NCBI GenBank assembly: GCA_944739405.2
Contig: OX123186.2
Location: forward strand, 12,236,995 to 12,300,994
Source: Euclidia mi
Taxonomy: Eukaryota > Arthropoda > Insecta > Lepidoptera > Erebidae
Length of the DNA: 64,000 nt
Direction: 5' to 3'
Part shown: piece after piece, positions 44,107-56,706 of the stretch
Layout: every line of letters begins with the position of its first letter
Position numbering within the stretch: position 1 is the first letter of the stretch
The notes under the pieces: generated by a model
The model's input: the letters and a program-made list of their open reading frames with translations, nothing else
Databases searched by the model: none
What the model was told of the DNA's origin: nothing
Translations under genes and position numbers: made by a program

Positions 44107-44895
44107 GTTTAAAAATTATGAATTTTGACATTTTGAAATTAGTGACATGATATTTTTATTTACATTTGTAATACTTATATTTTTACATTTTGACATTTTT
44201 AATTTGACATTTATAATTTTATTTATTTGGTTTTGACATTGTTATTTTATTAGTTTCTTTTGACATTTAAAATTACTTAAGTAATATATTATTATTCATA
44301 AATTGACATTCAATAATATTTTTTGACATTTAATAATATTTTCCGACATTTTAAATATATGACATTTTATTATTTAAATTTTTATTATTTTTACTTATTG
44401 TTTGCAACATGTATTTTACTGTGTATTAGCATGTAAAGTTGTGAGTACGATGTGGGCATTATTAAACATATAAACAAATAGTTGTGGCAACCTGTCTGAT
44501 GGCTTAGGCTGACATGCTTATGCATACACCTTCTGATGGCGTGGAGGCATAGTGATACAGATCGTACTGGCTCCCTCAATTAAGGTTGAGCCGTACGATT
44601 GCTGTTGAATGCGGGCCATCAGTGGGCCGAGTCAGTCAAAAGCGTCAGATAATTTCCTGCATTGTACTTGCATACTAAACCCTTTTTTGTCTGGACTTTA
44701 AAAGATGAAGAAAAGACTAAAGAAATTGAAGTGACAAAAAAAAACAATGACTCTGAGTTTGTTTCGGCCTTTCTTCTCAAGAAGTCATTTAGCTAGGAAA
44801 AGCCGGCTTCATCTAGAATAGGGTATTGACATGTATAAGTGTTGTAAACAACCAAAATGCAGAAATAAATATGTCTTTATGTCTTTATGTCTAAA
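43281..44895 (+). mobile_element. 5'-truncated jockey/CR1-type LINE with TATGTCTT tail
   Basis: Coding begins just after the RT YADD motif at about 43281 and stops at 44106. The 3' UTR is unusually rich in TTGACATT motifs (about ten between 44123 and 44365). The element ends in AATAAATATGTC and tandem TATGTCTT units (about 44868-44893). The polyprotein tail and TTGACATT motifs relate it to 4579-5893. Confidence 0.75.
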
Positions 44896-46754
44896 TGTTT
44901 CAGTGACTCGTTTAGAATACAGGTTCTTTTTTAGGGTCAAATCTCTGTTGTGACCAAACTACGTGACTCCAATTAGCTGAATAACATACTTAAGAATTTA
45001 AAGAAAATTAATTAAATTAATGAAGATAAAACCATATCGCACAAATTAACTAGCTTTAACTAGACTTCTTTATTATGTCATGTAGATAACAGTAATTGTC
45101 AACCTAATATTATAAATGTCTTCTTTCACCTTGTAACTTGAGGTCTACTTTCTAATCTTCTCAGATAGTATACTAAGTATATTGATTTTGCTATCTAGCG
45201 CCATCTGACATCCTCCACAATCCATATGGATTGCAATATTCTGGTGTTTAGACCAGTGTCAAGATTCAAGAAAAAGACAAATATCACCTCAGTCTGCCGT
45301 GAACACGAATCCTGTAAAGAATTCGAAACGTCGGCTAGTAATAAATTAAAAATGTAGTTTCTAGATCATTCGTTTCAAATGTATTTAACTTAGTGAAACC
45401 AATACATCGCAATAAAATCCGTAAACTGTAGTTTAATACCAGTATCAAGACATTAATAATTATGCTTATACTGACGTCTCATGACAGCCTGGACCAACGA
45501 TTTCACGCGCTTGCTATGACATGTTTATTACTTTTTATCACTGGTTATCGACGTATTTACCCAGCAGTTACGAACAAGCTTAGCATTGACAATCAATACA
45601 TTCCTGCGATTGCCATTTATCGTCATTATCCTCGTGTATATACAGTACGATCAATATGTAAGTTTTATAAATAAAAACAACTTCACCTGCCCCACATGTG
45701 TATTTATAGCAAGCTAAGATTATATCAAAGTTAGAGTACATTATAAATATGTACTTCAAACTCTGTGACATCCTTGTCAGTGATATTCTTATTTTCATTT
45801 TTATATCAGCCGAAGTAATATTTTTATAGCTAACGACCGCGACGTCTTTGGATTTTCGACTTTCAAAGTACTATTATTTGTTGCCAACATTTTAGTAATA
45901 GGTTAGACACTTAGACAGTGATAAAAAATGAATCTTTACAAGTGAAGTCTTGAATTACGTTTTAATGAAACGATTCTATGACAGTATAGCTTTCTTTGTA
46001 GTAGGAATATGCAATGGATTGTACACATTTTTAACAATATTTTGAATGCTGTAGACATTGTTTTCTTCGTCGTTTAACTGGTAAGCGTGCTAAGAGTGTG
46101 AATAAAGATCAAATGTCAGGTAAAACCAAAAAGGGTTGATTTTGCTATATGGAAAAAATGTAGCTGAAAGTTTAATCTAGATTTATTTCTATAAAGTTTA
46201 TTGTTATATAACAACTAATAGAAATTCTCCGAAGAGACGGGTAGTCCAAAATTCGGTGGAACAAAATTAAATGTCAAAGATAAATAAATAACGACCTTAT
46301 TTGATGCATTGTAACCTATTCTAAATTTAGAATCAATTGTAGTGAGTCATCGCTTTGTAAAAGTCTGAAGTATTTGCTAGAAAAATGAAATCAGTGTCAA
46401 GTATATCTATCTTAATTATTTCTGAGGCTATAAAAAGGCCTCACTGTAGGAACGAAACAACAATTACATATTGATATTACTCAGGTATAAAATAAGCAGC
46501 TTGAGTACATCTAAAACGACCAACAAACAACTCTTTGGGAAGTGACTGTTTTCGTATATAAGTCAAAATAAAATTTTAGTTAATGCCAGCACAATTTATA
46601 TAATTTAATAAATTAATCATAAAGCGGTATTAAACGGCTCTGGAAACTATGTACTGTTCTCTGGAAACCTACTTTTATTTATCGAACTTGCACAGACTGC
46701 TATGCTTAATCACTTAGCGTGATCGTATAATCCAATATTATCATCGAAGATATA
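44896..46754. other. Anonymous AT-rich sequence, no gene seen
   Basis: No recognisable gene. An AGCGCCATCT motif occurs at 45197-45206. A 70-codon frame at 45462-45674 has no known domain. Confidence 0.45.
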
Positions 46755-47055
46755 TGTAGTACAGCCTTGCTGCTTCCAGCAATAATGAGCCCGCTCGGCC
46801 AAGCAAGACCATCTCACAGAAAATCGACGCAGACGCAGTAACAGTACTTAAACTGGTGCGTTTTGTTTGCTGAGTGGGAGTGCCGGATGCCTCATCCCCT
46901 ATTCTTTATCCTTTATCCCACTTCTCCTCCTATTCATATTCCAATTCAAGGAGCAGAAACGCACTTGTGACTCTTCTGGTTTGCTTACGTCCATGGGCGG
47001 CAGTAATTGCTTACAGTCAAGCGATCCGTCTGCTCTCTTGTTCCTATTACATGAA
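46755..47055 (+). repeat. Dispersed repeat family A, diverged copy
   Basis: It shares CAGCCTTGCTGCTTCCAGCA, CATCTCACAGAAAATCGACG, AGTGGGAGTGCCGG, CATCCCCTATTC, GCACTTGTGACTC and CGATCCGTCTGCTC with the copy at 27635-27945. Confidence 0.72.
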
Positions 47056-47867
47056 AAAAGAAGTAGTATGGCAAACTACGTTACCCTACAAATACACAAC
47101 AAAATATTTAACACAATCTCGCCTTCAATAGAGCTAATACCTTAACTCGATGTAAGGGTGCGCACTTTCGAAAATCAATGGTAACTTCAATGGAGTAAGT
47201 TTCGTTTATGAGAGGCGCATCTTAATGACTTAACTATACACATAACGGGAAGAAACTCCAGTAATCTGTGTACCCTGACTCACCGGGTATGAAGTATTTG
47301 TACTTTACAACGTACCTGTTGTAAAATTACTTGGATTGTTATTGGGATTAATGGCTTAATCTGAAATTGAATATTTATGAAACTATTTGGCTTCTAGCTG
47401 AATAGATATTTCCATACCGATAATATTGATGAAATCATATTTTTTTTTAAATAATGATCGTTAATTGCATTTTACGTTCATTGTGGTAATGACATGCTGA
47501 GTCCGATTACCCGTCTGATTGTTATTATTATTTTCTATTATCAGTTTTTTATACGATTGTTAGACATACCAAAATATATGGTTTCAATTTAATTTATCTT
47601 ACTTTACTTTTGAAGAGTTTAATGACAAGTATAATTTTGCCCACGGAGAAATCTGCGAAACATAATGAACTATCCGTATTTTTTGTAACATAATTTTATT
47701 TAAAAGTGATTCGATTTCGAGCAATAAATAATTTAATTTAATCATGCAAATAACTACAGGCGCTACAGAACCTGAAACATACAAAGTAGATCAATTTTAA
47801 TAAATAATATTCAATAGCATTTCATTACTTATGTCTTTTATAAGTAAATACTACAATTTATTACTTA
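47056..47867. other. No gene seen
   Basis: This is AT-rich sequence with no recognisable coding frame or repeat. Confidence 0.4.
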
Positions 47868-48080
47868 CTAGCTGACTTGGCGAACTTCGTACCTCCATTT
47901 CTTATCAAATATTTGCTATTATTGTTTTTACATACAATTCTTCTACAGGCAATAACAACCAATAAATGAAAGATTTACCCAATTTGGTGCACTGGTTTGG
48001 AAGTTATGCGCTTACAGACATTTCGATGATTCATTTTTATTTATATCGCTTTCATATCTCAGATGGATCGTTTCGGCTAC
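47868..48080 (-). repeat. Helitron-like remnant
   Basis: ACTAGCTGACTTGGCGAACT is the inverse of the usual CTAG 3' end. GGTGCACTGGTTTGGAAGTT further in fits the same family. The ends are approximate. Confidence 0.45.
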
Positions 48081-48586
48081 AAAGTTTATAGTTAAAAATC
48101 AATTACAAATTCAGTTGTTCAGTTTACCGAGTTGGATCAAAGGAAATCTCGCTATTACCGATACGTTCTGAACTGTGGGTACAATTGAAACATGGATTAA
48201 AATGTCCTGAACTCTATTAATGGTTGAATGGGAACATTTTATTTTAAAGTTATTTTGACGATTACAAGCTTTTGTTTAATTTGCTTTGGTGGGTTGTATG
48301 TGTGGGTGAATATTTTAGGCTGAATTAGAAACATTTCTATCAACCCATGGAATTTTTATTTTAGCTCCTATATTGTTACAACTGATAGCCAGTAGTAATA
48401 AAATTTTATGAAAAGAGCTACGGGCAAAACCACTATTTACTTGGTAGACTCGTTACTTTTACGTTGAAATTATCTTTTCTACACTTATTTATTTTATTTT
48501 TATATGGCTAACCATAGAGGAAAGTCGATAAAAAATTGAGCTTAGTACGCAATGATATATATGTCCGTGATATAAATATATATACG
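48081..48586. other. No feature seen
   Basis: No gene or recognisable repeat was identified. Confidence 0.35.
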
Positions 48587-48822
48587 TCCGTGTGGTGACG
48601 GCTTAAGAATACGGATTGTCACCACCTCATATCATTCCATGGGTGTCGTAAGAGCCGACAGAGGTAGCATATTATGCAGAGAACAGCACAGTAAGAGAAG
48701 GAAAACTTGATACATACCCTATACCAACCCGTTTGGCCAGCGTGGTACAGTAGGCCGATTCCTCCTTTCAAAGGAGAGGCCTAGTCCAGCAGTGGACTGT
48801 TAAAGGCTGATGATGATGATGA
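48587..48822 (+). repeat. RTE-type 3' tail repeat (family B)
   Basis: GTCCGTGTGGTGACGG, ATGGGTGTCGTAAGAGCCGA, CCCGTTTGGCCAGCGTGG, CCTAGTCCAGCAGTGGACTG and (TGA)n occur in the same order and spacing as in 38424-38658. Confidence 0.78.
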
Positions 48823-49274
48823 CCCAATGATATTATAAGAAAAAGGTAGATACGTCACCTACGTAGTAATCAATCTGTAGAAACGGTACACTAACGCACA
48901 CATCGATAACTCCATATTTTATTTTATTTTCGGTTGACAAGATGTGTCAGTTTCACTTTGACGCCGGCTCCCGAGGTCACACACACACATATGTCGGACT
49001 TGCCAACTGGCTTACGTTTAGCGTCCTGCTTTTGGTACGCTTATAACGTATCTACTTCTATTTACTTTGAAATATCATTGTTAGTACCCGATTCATAGGA
49101 TATTGTTGAGATTGTGGGAAGCGGGCGGCTCAAAATCGCTCTATGTGGCGAGCCCTTGGGAGGCCTATGTTCACCAGTGAACATATTTCGACTGAAGTAA
49201 TGATGACGCTACAACTCATGATATTCAAATGAAAATTATTGCCACAAATTCACAACAAATAATTCACTTTTTAT
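48823..49274. other. No feature seen
   Basis: There is no gene. GGCTCAAAATCGCTCTATGT near 49128 may be a scrap of another repeat. Confidence 0.35.
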
Positions 49275-49580
49275 TATCAATAGGTGGCAAACGAGCAGAC
49301 GGATTGCCTGATGGTCAGCAATTACCACGGCCCTTGAACACAAGCAACACTGCGGGAGTTCCAAGTGCGTTGTCGCCCCTTGCGTTGGGAAAAGGGATAG
49401 GAGGAGGAGTGGGATGAGGAAGAAGGAATAGGGGATGGGGCCTCTGGCACTCTCACTCACCGAAGAAACGCAACAGTTTAGGTACAGTTACTTTACGTCG
49501 ATTTTCTGTGAGAGGGTAGTACTTCCCCGGTTGAGCCCGCCCATTCATACTAAAATCAGCAAGGTACTACCTATAAAGAA
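49275..49580 (-). repeat. Dispersed repeat family A, near-complete copy
   Basis: On the minus strand it starts GTAGTACCTTGCTGATTTTA, includes AGTACTACCCTCTCACAGAA and AGTGAGAGTGCCAGAGGCCC, and ends CATCAGGCAATCCGTCTGCT and CGTTTGCC. It closely matches 27635-27945. Confidence 0.78.
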
Positions 49581-50109
49581 AAAAAAAAAGAAAAATCAAC
49601 ATTATTCTGTAAAATTATAACTCTCATAGAGAAAGCGCGTGAGGTTTGTAAGGATAGAATCAAGTTGCGTATTCGTTTCCCTGCCTACCTCGACGGGATA
49701 AAGGCGTGAGTGTATGTTTGTACGTAAATCTCGTTTGAAATTAGTTATAACATTGTAAGCCTGGCTCGTGTATATATTTCTTGCGAGGCCACGTGACCAT
49801 TATCGATTAGAGAACTATGTACTCGTAGTTAGTTTCAACCTCAGTATCGGTTTTCCGCACCACGGGTGCTCTACGTAATAAACATGTTTCTCCTACAAGC
49901 GTGTTATTCACATTCACGAAGCGTCCCTTGCCTGTGTTCTGATGTGACCACGACGGATAGCGCTTGGTATAAGTCGTTTAAAATGTATAAACTTGTACCG
50001 CTTTGTCACATTTCGTAGTATGTAAAAATGTGACAATCTACCAAGATCAAAAAAAAAGATTATTGTCATAAAAAGGATGGAAATAATAAATTGTAGACTA
50101 ACCTTATAT
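49581..50109. other. No gene seen
   Basis: GCCTACCTCGACGGGATAAA near 49684 could be a scrap of the T1 SINE 3' end. Nothing else is recognised. Confidence 0.35.
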
Positions 50110-50265
50110 TTCGATCATCATCGTCCTAGCATTATTCCGGTGCTTTCAAGCTTTAGAGTCCGGAGTCTACGTACTAGTCTAACCAGATATGCATCTGTCA
50201 TCATTCTATCTAATCAGCTTTTCCATAGAGCGACTGCCGTCTGATCTTTGCAACCCAAAAGGATA
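50110..50265 (+). repeat. Dispersed repeat family F
   Basis: TCATCGTCCTAGC, TCTAACCAGATATGC and AGAGCGACTGCCGTCTGATC match 23595-23760. Confidence 0.6.
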
Positions 50266-50731
50266 GCGATTACAGTCCAATAACCTACTACGTGATGTTG
50301 TGTTGTTTCTAGAGCATGCTCCCTTGGAACTTAAAGTCTTTATATATATAATAATAGATGTGCGAGTGTTCATATTTAACCAGTACTGCTTGTGTCTTGC
50401 ATCCTCTTAAATCCTTCCTGTTACAATAAAAAAAAACAACATTATTCTGTTAAAATAAAGCAGTCGTCAATCTGGGCTGGATTTATAAAATTACACTGAG
50501 GTATTTAAATATCCCTGAATGTAGTAATTAGTTTCTTTCATAGGAACACCTTTGCAGACTCAAGACTCAACGTCTCTTTATACAAATACCGTTTCACCGA
50601 AACTATGACAAAAGGTGTCTGAAATGAATGATAAGTTTCGTTTCCACGAAGCCATGATTTCTCCTATTTACACTTAACTACAACATTATTTGAGTGAAAT
50701 TAGAGGCAAGTTCTTATTCTTAATCTACAAA

Positions 50732-50915
50732 CTAGAGGATGCCCGCAGCTACGCCCACAGATTATTTTTATATAACCTTTTCTTCCCGATCCCGTGAGAA
50801 TTTCGGGAAATCTCTTCTTAGCGCACCCTTGGAACTTAAATGCCAAATTCAGTTTCCTGCGCCTAATAGTTTTGGCCGTAGATTGTATGTCAGTCAGTCA
50901 GTAACGCAAGGATAA
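50732..50915 (-). mobile_element. Helitron-like short element, family C
   Basis: It begins CTAG (the inverse of the 3' end), then GAGGATGCCCGCAGCTACGC, CCCGATCCCGTGAG, CTTCTTAGCGCACCCTTGG and CAGTCAGTCAGTAACGCAAG, matching 63689-63880. Confidence 0.7.
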
Positions 50916-52260
50916 TATGCAGAAGATCACGTTCAGTTGTGAGGTGTTACATACTAATTATTTCAAGTTTCATATTAGTTGTTCAACACGTGTTACTTGG
51001 TAAGTAGCCTCGTGAGTCTTCTAACGTAGACTTATGTAGTTATGTTTGTGTTGAGAGGTCAATGACCGTGGAATGTGGTTAGGTTCTTCAAACAATTCTG
51101 GGATGTTTCGCGAATGGGTGGATTTCTGAGTACTTCAGAGAACATATCATCGTGACTTACGTTCCATTACAGATATCACAAAAACAAAAAATAATGTAGC
51201 AAGCAGTTGAGCGCGGCTTTGGCTGCCCTAAGCTTTTAACCTCTATTTTCTCCCTTAGGAGTGACATATTTAAATATCCTTCCTTCAAGGGTGCCTTAAT
51301 CATAAAAAAACTTCATGTGTTTGGGCTTGCTGATAGTTATCTCAGTCAGAACTAGTAATGTTATGTATACTCGTATGATCTATAAACACACAAAGCGAAA
51401 TTTTATAAGTTTAGAAATATTGACATACTATTACGATTGGATCTCGATTAACCAACATGTCATCATAAAATTCCTCAGAATTTGGACAAAAAGGTAGGTA
51501 TTTAAGCTAAATAAGGTACCTATTTAAGGTAAGAATTTTAATCTCATCCATACTGACATCAAAATAAGGAGCTGATTTTCAATTCGTCGGACACAAACCC
51601 ACTATAATAGTACAGTCAGATTCCAGTAACATTAATCCTAAAATGACATTTTGAAAATGGCCGTATAGATAATACTGCCATTCTCAAGATGTCCTTACCC
51701 CAATTTATTCCTAACTCAAACGAAGCTTATGCGCTCTGGTTACATAATAACCCATGTCATCGGTGCTCTGAGGTAATTCCAAAATGTACTAGACTCAGAT
51801 TACATAAGCCTTAGGTACTTAGGTTTCCTGTTATACTAGTTAGCATACTAGATGACAGAAAGACCTTCCACTTTAGGATTTCGTATACCTGCTTATGCCA
51901 ACCGTAATGAACATAGTAAATTTTGCATTTCTAATATATATATTTTTGGTAAACCTGGGCATAAATAAAATTATCCTATTACGGTCATAGCAAAATTAAG
52001 TTACTAATAATATTATTCTGTAGGTAAAGAACTTATGATTTATTGGATTAGATTGAGATTTTGTAGTACGTAATTTTTTTACTCTACAGGTAAAGAACTC
52101 ATAAAATATGAGGTAAGACGTTGTATTATTTGCTTTGATTAATATTTAATAGGACGTAACTAATATTATTTGCATTATATTGCGATAGGTACATTTACGT
52201 TTAAATGAGTATCCATGAACAGTTTTTCTGGATTCTTCTCCATAGACCTAACTCCCTTTA
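50916..52260. other. Anonymous AT-rich sequence, no gene seen
   Basis: No recognisable gene or repeat. Short frames lack known domains. Confidence 0.45.
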
Positions 52261-52466
52261 GTTAAGCAAGTACAGGTCGCCACTTGGACGGGTGACCAAG
52301 TGTGGCATTTACATCTGAGCGCTACCGTGCTTCGAAGGGCACGTAAAGCTGTCGGTCCCGGATCTTGTCTCAGGATAAGAATCGTTAGACCATGTCGAAG
52401 GCCTTCAGGTGGTCTAAAAACTCCGACACTAGAGTTGGCTCACACGAAAAACAAAAACAAAAACTC
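52261..52466 (+). repeat. 5S-rRNA-derived SINE
   Basis: GTTAAGCAAG, CACTTGGACGGGTGACCAAG, GAGCGCTACCGTGCTTCGAA, CGTAAAGCTGTCGGTCCCGG, CCATGTCGAAGGCCTTCAGG and an A-rich end match the copy at 13099. Confidence 0.75.
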
Positions 52467-52746
52467 CCTTTGGAAACTTGCAGCTAGATTCAGTGACTCT
52501 TCACAACTCCTCTTTCCGTCCTGTCTGTACGAACGCGATAAACTCAAAAGTTACCGAACAGTTTTGTACGGTTTTCACCAATACATAGTGTGATCATACA
52601 ATTTTATGGAAACGGGTCTTACTCGCGATATTTCATTAATTAAAGGTGTAAATAGCTCCGTTTTACCGACATTTCGGCCGTCTTACAACAGCCGTCGTCG
52701 CGGCGGGACTAGATAGTGTGCTTTCTGAGGATGGTTAAAGATTAAA

Positions 52747-53550
52747 TTAACCCTAGATCACTAACCTTATTTTAGACACTTATTACTAACCTTCGTACTT
52801 TCGACTACGGTATTTAATAAAGGGGATAATGGGTTTTATTTGAATTAAACATGCACATTTTTTATTTTTATTATAAATTTATTATAGTCTTCTTATTAAT
52901 TAATAAATTTACATAAACCCAAACGGCATATTTATTAAAATATCTGCCTTATAAATGAGATCGTAGGTTTTATGGCAAATTAACAATGGTAACATTTAAA
53001 AAGATTTTTTAAAGTATTATTTTAAAGTAAATGTGAAAAATAATTTTCAAATATTAGAAATAACGAATGAAATAAAGTAATAAAACAAACATTTTGGTAA
53101 AAATCTATCAAGTTATACATTTGTGACAAATGTCAAGTTTGTGCTCCCCGCACAACGATTAATTGCTCTGGGTGCAAATACTTTTAGTCATCCTTCGCTT
53201 TGCGGAAGGACACAAGGCTTATATTTTCCTATTTTAGGTAGGAGGTACATCAGTCGCATTATTTTCGCAAATAAAATAAATAAACAAAAGAAAAAAAACG
53301 CAAAAGTTCACCAACTAAATAAGACAAAATGTTACGTTAATACTAATCTTCGACGATGCGACGAGCCATGGTTGCTGGAACGGCGCTCACGGTGCCCCCC
53401 CACTCAAAACACTACCGTCAGTCGGGGGGGGCAACGGGTCAACTGAGATTAGCTAAAGTGTGGAAGCAGTGCGATCGCGTGCGCAAAATTTAGCACGATT
53501 TAAACAAACCCGCGTAGTCGAATCGACGAAGGTTTGTAATCTAGGGTTAA
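52747..53550. mobile_element. Non-autonomous piggyBac-like element with TTAA duplication
   Basis: TTAA lies at 52747-52750 and 53547-53550. Just inside, CCCTAGATCACTAAC (left) and the complement of GTTTGTAATCTAGGG (right) are terminal inverted repeats starting CCCTAG, as in classical piggyBac. A 19-base subterminal inverted repeat follows, CTTCGTACTTTCGACTACG at 52791-52809 and its 16/19 match at 53513-53531. On the right it abuts the terminal repeat; on the left it is about 25 bases further in. Classical piggyBac has the same asymmetry. The 796-bp unit has no transposase. Frames at 53123-53446 are not recognisable proteins. Confidence 0.8.
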
Positions 53551-53578
53551 AGCGGGTGGAGCCGCGAGCGAAGGCTAG
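53547..53578 (+). repeat. Helitron-like 3' end
   Basis: AGCGGGTGGAGCCGCGAGCG followed by AAGGCTAGT is the characteristic GC-rich 3' end with CTAG at 53575-53578. The piggyBac-like element lies directly upstream and may have inserted into this Helitron copy. Confidence 0.6.
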
Positions 53579-56339
53579 TATTCTATGAGTTAGAAATACA
53601 TCTTATACCTACGACCTTGAAATAAAATCTTTGCAGTTTCAAGGTTAACAGTAACTTTCAAGTAAAAATTTAATAATTATACATATAGGTACCGTAAATC
53701 TATCTATCATCCACGTAGTCCATATTCACATAACTCCGCCAAGTAATAACGACGTCATAAGAAATCTTTAAGTCAAACTGCCGGCGTAAAATTATAATTC
53801 GATATTGCACGGATAATGGGAAATTTTCTACCGCCACTTCCTATTTGGGACGCTTTCATTACGCTCTGTTAATTGTCCAAATAATGCCTTGAGAAAAGAT
53901 CTCACTCTTATCGGCTACAGTGTCGATAATCGCCATTTTAAGTGAAGACTAGTGACCTGAAAATTGGAGCCAAATGTGACTAAGCTTGAATTGTTGAATG
54001 GCCTCCTTGTTAGGGGGTATTTGAAATTATCAGTATTTATAATACGAGAAGAATTTTGCAGTACAATGTTAGTAACTCTGGTAGGTACACGTTTCGGTCG
54101 AGGAGTTTTTAAGTGACATGTAAAGTTATGCACATTTGTTCAAGACGTAGCTACCGTAAGATGCTCTATTGGATAAATATGCAGTAGTCACATATCGCGT
54201 GTACAATTTTTATTTTGTTTAAGTTGCGTTAAAAGTCATTAAATTAGTTGTTTGAAAGTTGATGATGGAAATCCCAAAAATAAACTATATCTAAGCAATT
54301 TTCATAACTGCAATATGCACACACACATGCAGTTCATCAAGGTATACGTTTCTGAAACATCATGAAAAGAATAGTCTTAAAAAATGGGGGCAAATATAAA
54401 TAAATTTATGAGGGCTCAATATTGACCTGAGAACGTTGCCAAATTCCATTTAAATTCATTGTTCTCTTACAAGAGACCAACCGGTCGGTTATTCACAAAA
54501 ATATATTTATTTTTGTGCCACAGTATGATTAACGTTAGCTTCAACCATCATTTATGTGACAAAAATCTTACCAATTTCCAGAAAGGGCACACGCTCATTA
54601 ATAAGCCCTCTAAGCCAATGATTTAACATTTAAAAAAGCTCGTTGTAATAAACCTCTCCTAAATTATGTTTACAGAGGTACAACCAAGGGAACAAATATG
54701 ACAAAGTAAATAAGGAAACACTGGGTTTTTTTTATACGTCATTATTCATATTGTTTACATGTAAGAAGATAATTAATTTAACTCTTTACTCTTCATAACA
54801 AAGAATTGTCTGTTGTACAATGACTTTAGTTGGATGTTATGGCGCTGATATACTTGAGCTTTCACTTGTAAAATAACAACGAGCATTCGCCATTCTTTAA
54901 TTTTGTCATACTGAATAACAAACAGAACCAATTAACGTTGCTACGAGCTTTTGATGATTTTCCTAACGAACGCTTTATTTAGCATAAGAGTCGAAGCGAA
55001 TTTACTATCCAATCGCTAGAAAGTTCGCCATAACGCTCAATAGAATGTTCTCATTTGTTTTTCTGGAATGGAACATTCACAAGTAGGTAGAGCACGCTCA
55101 TTACAAGTGAACGCCCAAATATATCAGCGCCATTACATGATAATAATATACATACATATATTTAATGATCTGGTGAATATAACAACGGATACATGTTGCA
55201 GTGTGTAAACACTGCACTTCGCAGCGAAGAGCGGCAATTTAGCGAGTACGCATAATTTCCGTTCATCACTAGACTGTAGCAATAGTTTTCTTTCGGAATT
55301 TTGTCGCTGTAGCCTTACAAAGTCCTCTATCTTAGAGTGAAAGTCTCATTAAAATCGGTTCAGCCAAACTTAGATAAGTCCTTACATTAACCAGGACAAA
55401 CAGAAAGACAGACAACAACTTCAAAATGTTGCTTTGTGTACTCTACACCAAACAGAAAAAAAAACGAATTAATCACCAAATAGAATGTTTGCAGAGCAAT
55501 CCATTAAAAACGTCCAGCTCAGCAGTGTGTTCATTGCTGATGCATAGGAGATAGACTTCATTTCGACACAGGGTGGTAGCGACTTTATAATTTCTATTAT
55601 ATTCAAAATACCCATAGATTTATATTCAAAATATTTTTTATAGTTTTTTCTGTTTTTATTCTATTTTATCTAAAGCTGACTAACTGGTTTTATCTAAAGT
55701 AAGTGACGACCTGGCAGTTCCCAGAAAAGTAACATCAAATATCTTACACAGTGTTCGATCATTATGTTAACATCGTAACAATATAAAACTGTCATGTGGT
55801 ATTAACTTCCTACATACCGTCATAATGTATAAAAAACCTTCAGAAATAAGTTTAAGATTAAATATCAGTTTGCTTTTGAGGCCATAACATCAGCGATTTA
55901 AATGACTATGCGCAATAATTAATATTCATTTTTATTTTCATAGTAGGATCTAATTTTACATTACTTTCAAAGATACCTTAGGATACATAATACATTCACC
56001 ATAGATAAGCGAGTGAAGTAGCCGAGGAATATACTCTATAATAATGATGCGATTGGTTGAATGGATAACTTCGATCGTAACTCTTACATGCATTAACTAC
56101 TGAACGAATTTTCATGACTTTTTTGAGTTATATACATTATACACCAGAACAATATTACCTTCTATTGCGAAAGTGAACAACAACGCATGGCATCTTGTAT
56201 GCACTCGCTAAATGCAAGCTACTTTCTTTATAAAGAAGGATGACAGCGGATGTCAAAACTAGAACAGCTGTTTGTGTTTATATAGTGTGAAAAAAAATAA
56301 AACTTCTTGTTTAGTTATAATATTTTACTATCTCCAGTT
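53579..56339. other. Anonymous AT-rich sequence, no gene seen
   Basis: No recognisable gene or dispersed repeat was identified. Short minus-strand frame 53915-54133 lacks known domains. Confidence 0.45.
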
Positions 56340-56706
56340 TATTAACAGTGATATAAATAACATACATCGTTATCCTACATTAAAAGTACATTTCTAAGTG
56401 TTTAAATTACAAACAAAAAACTATACTTCGAACAGTGTGCAAAACTTTAAAAAGTTACCCTACAATTAAACTAAGATTGGCTTAATTGCTAAGTCAGGCA
56501 ATTAACAAAATCTGTGGTGCCGTAATTGTGTGCGCGTATTATTTTATTAATCAATATTCAAATTTGCGAGGACATTAAAATATTATTTTCACTATAAAAC
56601 TGCATAGTTTAAAAAACTTAGTACAGCGCCATCTATCGCTACTATATCGTACCACTTGAGCTATTGTTTACCTGTAGAAAGCTAGAAAGACCTTATTTTA
56701 GTCAAA

